DNA of 7,222 nucleotides from Casimicrobiaceae bacterium (GCA_955652025.1 CATPAO010000051.1:1-7222); one strand, 5' to 3'. Positions 1-7,013 are shown, counted from the stretch's first letter. The notes: a model not told the origin generated them from the sequence alone. Made by a program: numbers and translations.

Positions 1-1
1 C

Positions 2-384
2 GACGTCGACGAATATTACGAGGGCTATGCGCAGCGCGCCGTCTACGACGGATCGAAGGAGCTCCTCGAGTTGTTCGATCGTGCGTTGTTGAAGCGAAGC
101 GCCACCGACGAGGTTCGCAGCAATTACATCTCGTACAACAGCAAGAGCGGCGAATTCCACGCTGAAGGACGCCCCGACGCGCCCGGCGCCGCCAACGGAC
201 CGGGCACGCGGGTGCGCGGCGTGTTCCAGCCGCGTTCGGATTCGCCGCTGGGGAAGGGGGACGGCAAGGACAAAGCCGCCGACGCGAAAGACAAGTCGCC
301 CGCCAAGGCGAAGGCCTTGGACAAGGCGCCGGCCAAGGATAAGGCGCCGGTCACGCTCAAGCCCGCCGACGACATCAAGCCGCA

Positions 385-388
<4 letters not shown>
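2..388 (+). CDS. lptA: LptA, LPS transport periplasmic bridge protein (3' part only)
   Basis: The reading frame is open from the left edge to the TGA at 386-388, so this is the last 128 codons of a gene that starts outside the window. LptA forms the periplasmic beta-jellyroll bridge that carries lipopolysaccharide from LptBFGC to LptDE. The visible N-terminal half has the family pattern: YDG, then [26 protein letters not shown] and RVRGVFQP. This is the end of the OstA/LptA fold, covering about the first 75 visible residues. The identification is supported by lptB following directly with a 4-base overlap. The last ~45 residues are a low-complexity tail rich in Lys, Asp, Ala and Pro, with repeated DKAP/DKSP units, and probably lie outside the fold. 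The signal peptide cannot be seen because the 5' end is missing. Identification is firm; the tail has no assigned role. Confidence 0.88.
323..350 (+). repeat. Short direct repeat in the lptA tail
   Basis: AAGGCGCCGG occurs at 323-332 and again at 341-350, an 18-base period, within a wider stretch (about 256-350) of AAGGC/AAGAC/AAGGA codon pairs. It encodes the repeated DKAP units of the LptA tail. Such short in-frame repeats can change number by slippage without shifting the frame. Confidence 0.6.
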
Positions 389-1134
<746 letters not shown>

Positions 1135-1171
1135 GGGAACTCTATTCCGGGGGGCTTCCCAACGGGCGGCG

Positions 1172-2647
1172 ATGAAGCAAACGCTCCAGCTCAAGCTTTC
1201 GCAGCACCTCACACTGACGCCGCAGCTGCAGCAGTCGATCCGGCTATTGCAACTGTCGACGATCGAGCTCAATCAGGAAGTCGAGCGGATGCTGCAGGAG
1301 AATCCGCTGCTCGAGCGCGCCGAAGCGGAGGAAGAGGTGGCGCGCGCGGAGGAGGTTACGCTCGCCGGACCGAACCGCGCGGCGGAAGCGAGCGATCGCC
1401 CCGCCCAGGACGCGCCCGACAGCAACGCGGCGGAGGCGCGGAGCACCCACGACGACGCACCCGATCCGGCCGATTTTACCGATTATTCGAGCGGTGGCGG
1501 CGACGGCGATTGGGGCGGCGCGAGCGGCTCCGACGACGACGATTTCTACCCGCAGCAGGTCGCGACCAGCACGTTGCGCGATCACCTGAACGAGCAGCTC
1601 GCGACGATGAACTTGCCGTTGCGCGACCGGCATATCGTGTCCGCGCTGATCGATGCGCTCAACGAGGACGGCTATCTGCCGACGCCGCTCGACGAAATCG
1701 CCGAACTGTTTCCCGCCGAACTCGAGCTCGAAATGGAAGAGCTGTCGATCGGTCTCAAATACGTGCAAAGTTTCGACCCGGCGGGCGTGGGCGCGCGCGA
1801 TTGCGCCGAGTGCCTCTGCCTGCAGTTGAAGACGCTTCCCCCCGATACCCCGCACCGCGCCGACGCGCTCAAGATCGTCGACGGCAATCTCGAATTGCTC
1901 GCCAATCGCGACTTCACGAAGCTGAAACGGCTGCTTCACTTGGACGACGCCGGCGTGCGGCGCGTACGCGAGCTGATCCGCAGCCTGAGTCCACGGCCGG
2001 GTGCCGCCTACGCCAAGGCGGAAGCGAACTACGTGATCCCCGACGTGGTCGTACGCAAGGTAAGGGGTCAATGGGTCGCGGCACTGAACGATGCCGCGAT
2101 GCCCAAGCTGCGCTTGAACCGGATTTATGCGGACATCCTCACCCGGAACCGCGACAGCTCGAACCAGCAGCTTGCCGCGCAGCTGCAGGAAGCGAAGTGG
2201 CTGATTCGCAACGTGCAGCAGCGATTCGAGACGATTCTGCGGGTCGCCCAGGCGATTGTCGAACGCCAGCGTCGTTTCTTCGAGCACGGCGAAGTGGCGA
2301 TGCGACCGATGGTGCTGCGCGAGATCGCCGACATGCTGTCGTTGCACGAATCGACGATATCGCGCGTCACGACGCAGAAGTACATGCTCTCGCCGCGCGG
2401 CACATTCGAGCTCAAATACTTCTTTGGCAGCCATGTGGCCACCGACACGGGGGGCGCGGCGTCGGCGACCGCGATCCGTGCACTGATCAAGCAGCTCGTG
2501 GGCGCGGAGGACGCGCGCGTGCCGCTGACCGACAGCCGCATCGCCGACCTGCTCGGGGAACAAGGCATCATCGTCGCGCGGCGCACGATCGCCAAGTATC
2601 GCGAAGCGCTGCAGATTCCGCCGGTCAACATGCGCAAGTCGCTGTAA
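1172..2647 (+). CDS. rpoN: RNA polymerase sigma-54 factor RpoN
   Basis: This 491-residue protein is the alternative sigma factor that recognises -24/-12 promoters and needs AAA+ enhancer-binding activators. Region I is recognisable from the start, with [19 protein letters not shown] followed by LLQLST. This Gln/Leu-rich part makes the polymerase activator-dependent. Residues about 50-128 form a poorly conserved acidic and Gly-rich region II, ending in a run of Asp (121-124). The core-binding domain follows (about 130-330, with [10 protein letters not shown] at 201-210). The helix-turn-helix lies around 382-403 ([18 protein letters not shown]). The RpoN box [10 protein letters not shown] at 469-478 contacts the -24 element. 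The frame is open back to 1079 inside lptB, but the ATG at 1172 begins exactly at the family N-terminus, so the longer version is rejected. The Shine-Dalgarno is weak (GGGCGG). There is a 37-base gap after lptB. Confidence 0.97.
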   Translation: MKQTLQLKLSQHLTLTPQLQQSIRLLQLSTIELNQEVERMLQENPLLERAEAEEEVARAEEVTLAGPNRAAEASDRPAQDAPDSNAAEARSTHDDAPDPADFTDYSSGGGDGDWGGASGSDDDDFYPQQVATSTLRDHLNEQLATMNLPLRDRHIVSALIDALNEDGYLPTPLDEIAELFPAELELEMEELSIGLKYVQSFDPAGVGARDCAECLCLQLKTLPPDTPHRADALKIVDGNLELLANRDFTKLKRLLHLDDAGVRRVRELIRSLSPRPGAAYAKAEANYVIPDVVVRKVRGQWVAALNDAAMPKLRLNRIYADILTRNRDSSNQQLAAQLQEAKWLIRNVQQRFETILRVAQAIVERQRRFFEHGEVAMRPMVLREIADMLSLHESTISRVTTQKYMLSPRGTFELKYFFGSHVATDTGGAASATAIRALIKQLVGAEDARVPLTDSRIADLLGEQGIIVARRTIAKYREALQIPPVNMRKSL

Positions 2648-2737
2648 CGACGCTCGCGCCTTGCCAAGCACACGCGCCGCCGAAAACATTACCGCCGCGC
2701 CGCGCATGTATTCCGCTCGGCCGTGGCTCCCGGGCAA

Positions 2738-2755
2738 TTGGTACGAAATATGCAT
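2738..2755 (+). promoter_or_regulatory. Sigma-54 (-24/-12) promoter candidate for hpf
   Basis: The bases TTGGTACGAAATATGCAT match the sigma-54 consensus TTGGCACG-N4-TTGCAT except for T at the fourth position of TGGC (pyrimidine is tolerated) and A for the first T of TTGC. The invariant GG (2740-2741) and GC (2752-2753) are separated by exactly ten bases. The site lies in the gap between rpoN and hpf. It predicts a transcript start near 2765, giving a leader of about 129 bases before the hpf GTG. No activator-binding site was recognised upstream. The match is seen directly; promoter activity is inferred. Confidence 0.75.
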
Positions 2756-2813
2756 CGTCTTTGACGCGATGCCGCGATCGCGCGTGGCCGCGTCGCGCAT
2801 GGCGTTGTCGTAC

Positions 2814-2847
2814 CGGCGATCGCGTTTTGCCTCGCGCGATTGCGCCG
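2814..2847 (+). other. Hairpin in the hpf 5' leader
   Basis: CGGCGATCGCG (2814-2824) can pair with CGCGAT (2835-2840) plus CGCCG (2843-2847), leaving TG (2841-2842) as a two-base bulge and a ten-base loop (2825-2834). The stem has eleven base pairs and ends 46 bases before the hpf start. No T-tract follows, so it is not a terminator. It would lie inside the leader made from the sigma-54 promoter candidate. GC-rich DNA makes such stems fairly easily, so function is uncertain. Confidence 0.35.
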
Positions 2848-2893
2848 CGAAACTAGGGTCCCCGTCCACCTCAATGTCGCAGAGGAGAAACTC

Positions 2894-3232
2894 GTGAACC
2901 TGCACCTCACCGGACATCACCTGGAGATCACGCCCGCGATCCGCACTTACGTCATCAGCAAGCTCGACCGCGTATCGCGACATTTCGACCATGTGATCGA
3001 CGTCAGCGTGGTGCTCTCGGTCGACAAATTGCGACAGATCGTCGAAGCAAACGTGCACGTGCGCGGCAAGGAGATTCACGCCGCGAGCGTCGATCCCGAC
3101 ATGTATGCGGCGATCGACGCGCTGGCCGACAAGCTGAACCGGCAGGTCCTGAAGCACAAGGAGAAGCTCACCGACCACCGTTGCGATACCGACGCGCGGC
3201 TCCACGACGCCGACGGCGTGAGCGCCGACTGA
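2894..3232 (+). CDS. hpf: Short ribosome hibernation promoting factor HPF
   Basis: This 112-residue protein belongs to the HPF/RaiA (sigma-54 modulation protein) family, which binds the 30S decoding region and converts 70S ribosomes into inactive dimers in non-growing cells. Family patterns are clear: NLHLTGHHLEITPAIRTYV at 2-20, KLDRVSRHFDHVIDV at 23-37, and VHVRGKEIHAASVDPDMYAAID at 54-75. The ending VLKHKEKL at 85-92 is followed by a polar tail of about 20 residues. The length fits short HPF; there is no C-terminal dimerisation domain of the long form. The GTG at 2894 is preceded by a good ribosome binding site, GAGGAG at 2882-2887 with a six-base spacer. This decides the start over the in-frame TTG at 2840. 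The gene is separated from rpoN by 246 bases that contain a sigma-54 promoter candidate. It is followed by a strong hairpin, so it may be transcribed on its own. Confidence 0.96.
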   Translation: MNLHLTGHHLEITPAIRTYVISKLDRVSRHFDHVIDVSVVLSVDKLRQIVEANVHVRGKEIHAASVDPDMYAAIDALADKLNRQVLKHKEKLTDHRCDTDARLHDADGVSAD

Positions 3233-3256
3233 GCCGGCGACGACGGTCCGCAAGCG

Positions 3257-3262
3257 TATAAT
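3257..3262 (+). promoter_or_regulatory. TATAAT -10 candidate upstream of ptsN
   Basis: A perfect TATAAT stands between hpf and ptsN, inside the small inverted repeat AAGCG (3252-3256)/CGCTT (3267-3271). No recognisable -35 hexamer lies 16-18 bases upstream and there is no TGn extension, so activity would depend on other factors. The predicted start near 3269 is only a few bases before the hairpin at 3273. The same GCG-TATAAT arrangement recurs before yebC. Confidence 0.4.
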
Positions 3263-3272
3263 CGAGCGCTTT

Positions 3273-3322
3273 CCGGCGGATTATTGGTCGCGATTCGGCC
3301 GATCTCCGCCGGTTTCCTTTTT
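3273..3322 (+). terminator. Long hairpin with T-rich tail between hpf and ptsN (terminator or attenuator)
   Basis: CCGGCGGA (3273-3280) pairs perfectly with TCCGCCGG (3305-3312). Inside it, ATTGGTCG (3283-3290) pairs with CGGCCGAT (3296-3303), using two G-T wobbles, around the five-base loop CGATT. The only interruption is TT opposite C. The stem is followed at once by TTTCCTTTTT (3313-3322). This is the form of an intrinsic terminator, starting 41 bases after the hpf stop and ending 33 bases before the ptsN ATG. Because the next genes need transcription, it may be partial or regulated. The structure is seen directly; the effect on transcription is inferred. Confidence 0.65.
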
Positions 3323-3355
3323 GCCGCACCGCTCCCGTCGCCGAAGTGCTGCCCC

Positions 3356-3814
3356 ATGAATCAGATCGCGAGCTTGCTGCCGACCTCCAACATCGTGCTC
3401 GGCCTCGACGCGGGAACGAAGGCGCGGCTGTTCGAGGAAATGGGCACGTTGTTCGAGGGGACCGCCGGCCTGTCGCGCGCGAGCGTCGCGGCGAGCCTTG
3501 CCGCGCGCGAGAAGCTGGGGTCGACCGGATTGGGCCAGGGCATCGCGATTCCCCACGGTCGCATCAAGGGGCTCGCGAAGGCCATCGGCGCGTTCGCGCG
3601 GCTCGCCGTGCCGATCGCGTTCGATGCCCCGGACGGCAAACCCGTGGGACAAGTTTTCGTGCTGCTGGTGCCGGAGCATGCCACCGAGGAGCACCTGCAA
3701 CTCCTGTCCGAACTGGCGCAGATGTTTTCCGAGCGCATGTTTCGCGACAAGCTCGTCGCCGCGGGCAGCGCGGCAGATTTGGCCGCGCTGTTTTCGCAGT
3801 GGGAGCCGGCATGA
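3356..3814 (+). CDS. ptsN: PtsN, nitrogen-regulatory phosphotransferase EIIA-Ntr
   Basis: This 152-residue cytoplasmic protein is the terminal phosphate acceptor of the regulatory nitrogen-PTS (PtsP or PtsI to NPr/HPr to PtsN). It transports no sugar; its phosphorylation state controls partners such as potassium uptake and sensor kinases in other proteobacteria. The single EIIA type-2 domain fills the protein. The phospho-acceptor is His67 in GIAIPHGRIKG, preceded by the family pattern AREKLGSTGLGQG (50-62) and followed by FVLLVPEHATEEHLQLLSELAQMF. The ATG at 3356 matches the family N-terminus (MNQIASLLPTSNIVLGL). The frame is open upstream to 3284, but that part overlaps the hairpin and is not family-like. 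The ribosome binding site is poor. A 123-base gap separates it from hpf. The stop overlaps the mini-ORF that leads into hprK, which suggests coupled expression with the kinase. Confidence 0.96.
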   Translation: MNQIASLLPTSNIVLGLDAGTKARLFEEMGTLFEGTAGLSRASVAASLAAREKLGSTGLGQGIAIPHGRIKGLAKAIGAFARLAVPIAFDAPDGKPVGQVFVLLVPEHATEEHLQLLSELAQMFSERMFRDKLVAAGSAADLAALFSQWEPA

Positions 3815-3831
3815 CGCAGGCATTCCGATGA
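3811..3831 (+). CDS. Six-codon mini-ORF linking ptsN to hprK
   Basis: ATG ACG CAG GCA TTC CGA TGA encodes MTQAFR. Its start forms an ATGA overlap with the ptsN stop (3811-3814) and its stop forms an ATGA overlap with the hprK start (3828-3831). GGGAG at 3801-3805 stands five bases before this ATG and is a better ribosome binding site than the one before hprK (AGG at 3818-3820). The likely role, if translated, is to hand ribosomes from ptsN to hprK by two reinitiation steps; the peptide itself need not matter. Chance occurrence is possible. Confidence 0.35.
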   Translation: MTQAFR

Positions 3832-4787
3832 GCGGGCAAGTCGCGATGCGTCAAGTGAGCGTCGAGAAGCTGTTCGACGACAACCGCGAGCGCCTCGGCT
3901 TGATGTGGCTCGCCAACCGCCAAGGCGGCAGCCGGATGCTGATCGGTGAAAACGCGCTGAAGCCCACGATCGGTCAGGTCGGGCACATGAACTTCATCCA
4001 TCCGTTCCGCATTCAGCTGATCGGTGCGGCGGAGGCAGCATACGTGCGCGGGCTGCCGGCGGACGAGTTGCAGCGCCTGGTCACGCGGCTTTTCACGACG
4101 GAGTTGGCCGCGATCGTCGTCGCCAATCGCGAAGAGGTGCCCGCGCAGCTTGTCGCCGCCTGCAATGCCAATCACATCGCACTGTTCTCCTCGCCGCAGC
4201 CGTCGCCTCACATCGTCGACGTGTTTCGCATCTATCTTTCACGCGTGCTGGCCGAGTCGACGACGCTGCACGGCGTGTTCCTGGACGTGCTGGAGATGGG
4301 CGTGCTGATCACCGGCGCGTCCGCGATCGGCAAGAGCGAACTCGCGCTGGAGCTGATCTCGCGCGGCAACGGATTGATCGCCGACGACATCGTCGAGCTC
4401 TATCGCATCTCGCCCGACACGATCGAAGGGCGCTGCCCCGACGTGCTGCGCGATTTCCTCGAAGTGCGCGGCATCGGCATCCTCAACATCCGGACGATCT
4501 TCGGCGAGACTGCCGTGCGCCCGCGCAAGCTCTTACGGCTGATCGTCAACCTCGAGGACCACGGCAACGAGGCGTTTTCCGAGCTGGATCGGCTGCAGGT
4601 CAATGCGACGTACCAGGAAGTGCTCGCGGTGCCGATCAGAAAAGTGACCATTCCGGTTGCCGCCGGCCGCAACCTCGCCGTGCTGGTCGAGGCGGCGGTA
4701 CGCAATTTCGTGCTGAACCAACGCGGCATCGACAGCACGAAGGAGTTCATCGAGCGGCAGCAGAAGCTCATGGAAGACGGCGGCTGA
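3828..4787 (+). CDS. hprK: HPr kinase/phosphorylase HprK
   Basis: This 319-residue protein is a bifunctional enzyme that phosphorylates and dephosphorylates a serine on HPr. In betaproteobacteria it belongs to a PTS chain that usually has regulatory rather than sugar-transport roles. The N-terminal domain covers about 1-140 (VGHMNFIHPFRIQLIG at 51-66). The kinase domain starts near LHGVFLDVLEMGVLITG. It includes the catalytic-region His149 in LHGV, the P-loop GASAIGKS at 163-170, ELISRGNGLIADD at 175-187, and the HprK signature LEVRGIGILNIRTIFGETAV at 211-230. VTIPVAAGRNLAVLVEAAVRN at 273-293 is also typical. Its length is full, unlike the short alphaproteobacterial form. The start at 3828 is chosen for the ATGA junction with the preceding mini-ORF; an in-frame ATG at 3846 (MRQVSVEKLFDDN) is a real alternative. 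It lies 14 bases before rapZ, in the same operon. Confidence 0.95.
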   Translation: MSGQVAMRQVSVEKLFDDNRERLGLMWLANRQGGSRMLIGENALKPTIGQVGHMNFIHPFRIQLIGAAEAAYVRGLPADELQRLVTRLFTTELAAIVVANREEVPAQLVAACNANHIALFSSPQPSPHIVDVFRIYLSRVLAESTTLHGVFLDVLEMGVLITGASAIGKSELALELISRGNGLIADDIVELYRISPDTIEGRCPDVLRDFLEVRGIGILNIRTIFGETAVRPRKLLRLIVNLEDHGNEAFSELDRLQVNATYQEVLAVPIRKVTIPVAAGRNLAVLVEAAVRNFVLNQRGIDSTKEFIERQQKLMEDGG

Positions 4788-4801
4788 TCGGTACCGGGCC
4801 C

Positions 4802-5674
4802 ATGACCCCGCACGTCGATTCCACCACGGGGCGGGACCTGCTCTTGATCGGCGGCGTTTCCGGTTCGGGCAAGAACGTCGCACTCGCTGCGGTCTCCGAC
4901 GCCGGATACTACGTCGTCAACAACCTGCCGTTGCCGCTGCTCGCGCCGACCGTCAACTATCTCGCGCACAGCGGGCAGAAGCGAGTCGCGATCTCGCTCG
5001 ACGCGCAGACGGGCCCGGGGCTGCCGGGCCTGGCCTCGGCGATCGATGTCGTGCGCGCGTCGGGCTGGAGCGTCACCTTTCTTTATCTCGACACCAAGAC
5101 GGAAACGCTGGTCAAGCGCTTTTCCGAGACGCGCCGCCGCCATCCGTTTTCGAACGAGAAGCGCACGCTGACCGAGGCGATCGAGCACGAGCGCGAGCTT
5201 TTGCACGAAGCGCGCGAGGTGGGCGTTGCGTTCGATACGAGCGACCTGCCTGCCGCGGCGCTTCGCGCGTGGATCAAGGACTTCATCTCGGTCGACCGCT
5301 CGAGCCTCACACTGCAGTTCGAGTCGTTCGGTTTCAAGAACGGCGCGCCGCTCGACGCGGACCTGGTGTTCGACGTCCGCTGTCTCCCCAATCCGCATTA
5401 CGAGCCCGCGTTGCGCCCGCTGACCGGCCGCGACGCGCCGGTCATCCAATTTCTCGAAGCGATTCCCGAAGTCGAACGGATGTACACGGACATCTATCAT
5501 TTCGTCGCGAGCTGGCTTCCCGATTACGCGCGCGACAACCGCAATTATCTGACCGTCGCGATCGGCTGTACCGGCGGCCGGCATCGCTCGGTCTATCTGG
5601 CCGAGCGGCTCGCGAAGACCTTCGCGCCGCGGCATCAGGTTCTGGTCCGGCATCGCGAACTGGCCGACGCGTGA
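4802..5674 (+). CDS. rapZ: RapZ, P-loop nucleotide- and RNA-binding regulator
   Basis: This 290-residue protein is of the RapZ/YvcJ family. In E. coli RapZ binds small RNAs through its C-terminal domain, senses glucosamine-6-phosphate and controls GlmS; the role in betaproteobacteria is less certain. The N-terminal P-loop domain runs to about 150, with the Walker A region GVSGSGKN at 18-25, FLYLDTKTETLVKRFSETRRRHP and a DTSDL segment. The C-terminal domain shows LQFESFGFKNGAPLDADLVFDVR, LPNPHYEPALRPLTG, NYLTVAIG and GCTGGRHRS at 255-263, all well conserved. Two positions are odd. The Walker A Ser/Thr is Asn25, and the usual DNLP after the first strand is NNLP (40-43). Both were checked in the codons (AAC in each case). 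ATP handling may therefore be altered while RNA binding is kept. It follows hprK by 14 bases and overlaps ubiX by GTGA. Confidence 0.94.
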   Translation: MTPHVDSTTGRDLLLIGGVSGSGKNVALAAVSDAGYYVVNNLPLPLLAPTVNYLAHSGQKRVAISLDAQTGPGLPGLASAIDVVRASGWSVTFLYLDTKTETLVKRFSETRRRHPFSNEKRTLTEAIEHERELLHEAREVGVAFDTSDLPAAALRAWIKDFISVDRSSLTLQFESFGFKNGAPLDADLVFDVRCLPNPHYEPALRPLTGRDAPVIQFLEAIPEVERMYTDIYHFVASWLPDYARDNRNYLTVAIGCTGGRHRSVYLAERLAKTFAPRHQVLVRHRELADA

Positions 5675-6312
5675 AGGCGGAGCGCACGATCACGCTCGCG
5701 TTCACCGGCGCGTCCGGCATGCCGTACGGGTTGCGGCTGCTCGAATGCCTATTCGCGGCGGGCGCCCGCGTCCAGCTTCTCTACTCGACCGCCGCGCAGG
5801 TGGTCGCGAAGCAGGAATGCGCGCTCACGTTGCCGACGCAGCCGCGCGAGGCGGCGCGCCTCCTCTCCGAACGCTATCGCGCGCGCGCGGGTCAGCTCGA
5901 TGTGTACGCGCGGGACGATTGGCTCGCTCCGATGGCGTCGGGGTCGAATCCCGGCGATGCGATGGCGATCTGTCCATGCACGATGGGGACGCTCGGCGCG
6001 ATCGCCGCCGGGCTCGCCGACAATCTCATCGAGCGTGCCGCCGATGTGATGTTGAAGGAGCGCCGGCCGCTTGTGCTCGTGCCGCGCGAGACGCCGCTCT
6101 CAGCGATCCACCTGGAGAACATGCTGCACCTTGCGCGCGCCGGCGCGATCATCTTGCCGCCGGCACCGGGCTTCTACACCCACCCGCAGTCGATCGACGA
6201 TCTCGTGGATTTCGTCGTCGCGCGCGTGCTGGATCACCTCGGCGTTGGCAACGCGCTGGTCCCGCGGTGGGGAGACGCGCGTCGCATGCCCGGTCCCGCG
6301 ACCGAGGCCTGA
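5671..6312 (+). CDS. ubiX: UbiX, flavin prenyltransferase
   Basis: This 213-residue UbiX/Pad1 enzyme joins a dimethylallyl group to FMN, making the prenylated FMN cofactor used by UbiD-type decarboxylases, including the one in ubiquinone biosynthesis. Family motifs are in order: the flavin-binding start LAFTGASGMPYGLRLLE (9-25), DDWLAPMASGSNPGDAMAICPCTMGTLGAIAAG (82-114), ADNLIERAADVMLKERRPLVLVPRETP (116-142), then LSAIHLENMLHLARAGAIILPP and PGFYTHPQSIDDLVDFVVARVLDHLG. The motifs span about residues 9-191, which is the whole family fold. The GTG start at 5671 overlaps the rapZ stop (GTGA) and puts the first strand at the normal distance from the N-terminus. The frame is open far upstream inside rapZ, but that part is a shadow. 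Its place directly after rapZ in the PTS-regulator operon has no obvious functional reason; the overlap implies shared transcription and coupling. No ubiD is in the window. Confidence 0.95.
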   Translation: MKAERTITLAFTGASGMPYGLRLLECLFAAGARVQLLYSTAAQVVAKQECALTLPTQPREAARLLSERYRARAGQLDVYARDDWLAPMASGSNPGDAMAICPCTMGTLGAIAAGLADNLIERAADVMLKERRPLVLVPRETPLSAIHLENMLHLARAGAIILPPAPGFYTHPQSIDDLVDFVVARVLDHLGVGNALVPRWGDARRMPGPATEA

Positions 6313-6315
6313 TCC

Positions 6316-6945
6316 ATGCTGTCATTTCTCAAGGACATCGCCGACCGGCAACCGTTCATGGTGCCGCTTTTTCCGCTTCGTACAGTGCTATTCCCTGGCG
6401 GACTCCTGCCGCTCAAGGTGTTCGAGCAGCGCTACATCGATATGGCGAAGGCATGTCTCAAGGACGAGCGCCCGTTCGGCGTGTGCCTGATCACGCGCGG
6501 TGAGGAAGTGGCTGTCGCCGGCGAGGGCCCGCCGGATTTCGCGACCATCGGCACGCTCGCGCAGATCACGACCTGGGATATGCCGCAGCTCGGGATCCTG
6601 CACATCGTCACTGCGGGCGGCGCACGCATCCAGGTGCAGAAGCACATCGTGGAGCCGTCGGGGCTCGTGACGGGCGAAGTCACGACGATCGCCGTCGAGC
6701 CCGCCAGCCCGTTGCCGGAGGTATTCGGGCCACTCGCGAAACTGCTGGAAGTGATCGCCGCACGCGTCGGGACGCAGAATTTTCCCGCCGAGAAGCACTA
6801 CGACGACGCGTCGTGGGTCGGCTATCGATTGGCCGAGCTGTTGCCGCTGCCGCTCACAATCAAGCAAACGATGCTCGAGATCAACGACCCCTGCATGCGA
6901 CTCAAAGTACTCCAGCAATTTCTCGTGCAGCAGAAATTACTGTAG
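6316..6945 (+). CDS. LON substrate-binding-domain protein without protease domain
   Basis: This 209-residue protein resembles the N-terminal (LAN/LON) domain of Lon protease standing alone. The hallmark is [19 protein letters not shown] followed by KVFEQRY (residues 15-40), then [27 protein letters not shown] and GARIQVQK. The C-terminal helical part includes the segment [19 protein letters not shown] and the closing LKVLQQFL. There is no AAA+ module or Ser-Lys protease dyad, so it cannot be a protease by itself. Such proteins are widespread in proteobacteria and their function is not established; substrate or partner binding is a guess from the domain. The ATG at 6316 has GAGG at 6304-6307 with an eight-base spacer and lies three bases after the ubiX stop, so the two are almost certainly cotranscribed. 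The in-frame ATG at 6358 would remove a plausible N-terminal helix and is less likely. Confidence 0.9.
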   Translation: MLSFLKDIADRQPFMVPLFPLRTVLFPGGLLPLKVFEQRYIDMAKACLKDERPFGVCLITRGEEVAVAGEGPPDFATIGTLAQITTWDMPQLGILHIVTAGGARIQVQKHIVEPSGLVTGEVTTIAVEPASPLPEVFGPLAKLLEVIAARVGTQNFPAEKHYDDASWVGYRLAELLPLPLTIKQTMLEINDPCMRLKVLQQFLVQQKLL

Positions 6946-6977
6946 ATCCACGAAAGGTTTCGCCCGCTCGCGACGCG

Positions 6978-6983
6978 TATAAT
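6978..6983 (+). promoter_or_regulatory. TATAAT -10 candidate upstream of yebC
   Basis: A perfect TATAAT lies in the 68-base gap before yebC. It is enclosed by the perfect six-base inverted repeat GACGCG (6972-6977)/CGCGTC (6986-6991). The predicted start is near 6990, giving a leader of about 24 bases. A -35 hexamer is not convincing; AGGTTT at 6955-6960 has the right spacing but poor sequence. It suggests yebC begins a new transcription unit. Confidence 0.5.
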
Positions 6984-7013
6984 TTCGCGTCCCTTACCGA
7001 TCGAATCGCATTC

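Noticed and set aside
1510..2856. A 448-codon plus-strand frame overlapping rpoN and the downstream gap
   Set aside because: Arg/Ala-rich translation in a different frame from rpoN with no known motif; an out-of-frame shadow.
2661..2897. A 78-codon frame in the rpoN–hpf gap
   Set aside because: It lacks a ribosome binding site and family features, overlaps the hpf start, and crosses the sigma-54 promoter and the leader hairpin.
1244..3253. A 669-codon open frame on the minus strand across rpoN and hpf, and similar long antisense frames at 124-1272 and 4400-5653
   Set aside because: They are shadows of strongly identified plus-strand genes in GC-rich DNA; their translations are Arg/Ala/Val-rich with no recognisable family pattern, and they run across gene boundaries and promoters.
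3285..3300. Second GG-N10-GC pattern (TTGGTCGC...CGGC) before ptsN
   Set aside because: Only the GG and GC match; the rest of the -24 and -12 boxes is poor, and the bases are explained by the inner stem of the hairpin.
3284..3355. A 24-codon upstream extension of ptsN
   Set aside because: It begins at a TTG inside the hairpin and is unlike PtsN N-termini; the ATG at 3356 fits the family.
6951..6962. CGAAAGGTTTCG as a terminator after the LON-domain gene
   Set aside because: Only four pairs around a four-base loop and no T-tract; too weak to support termination.
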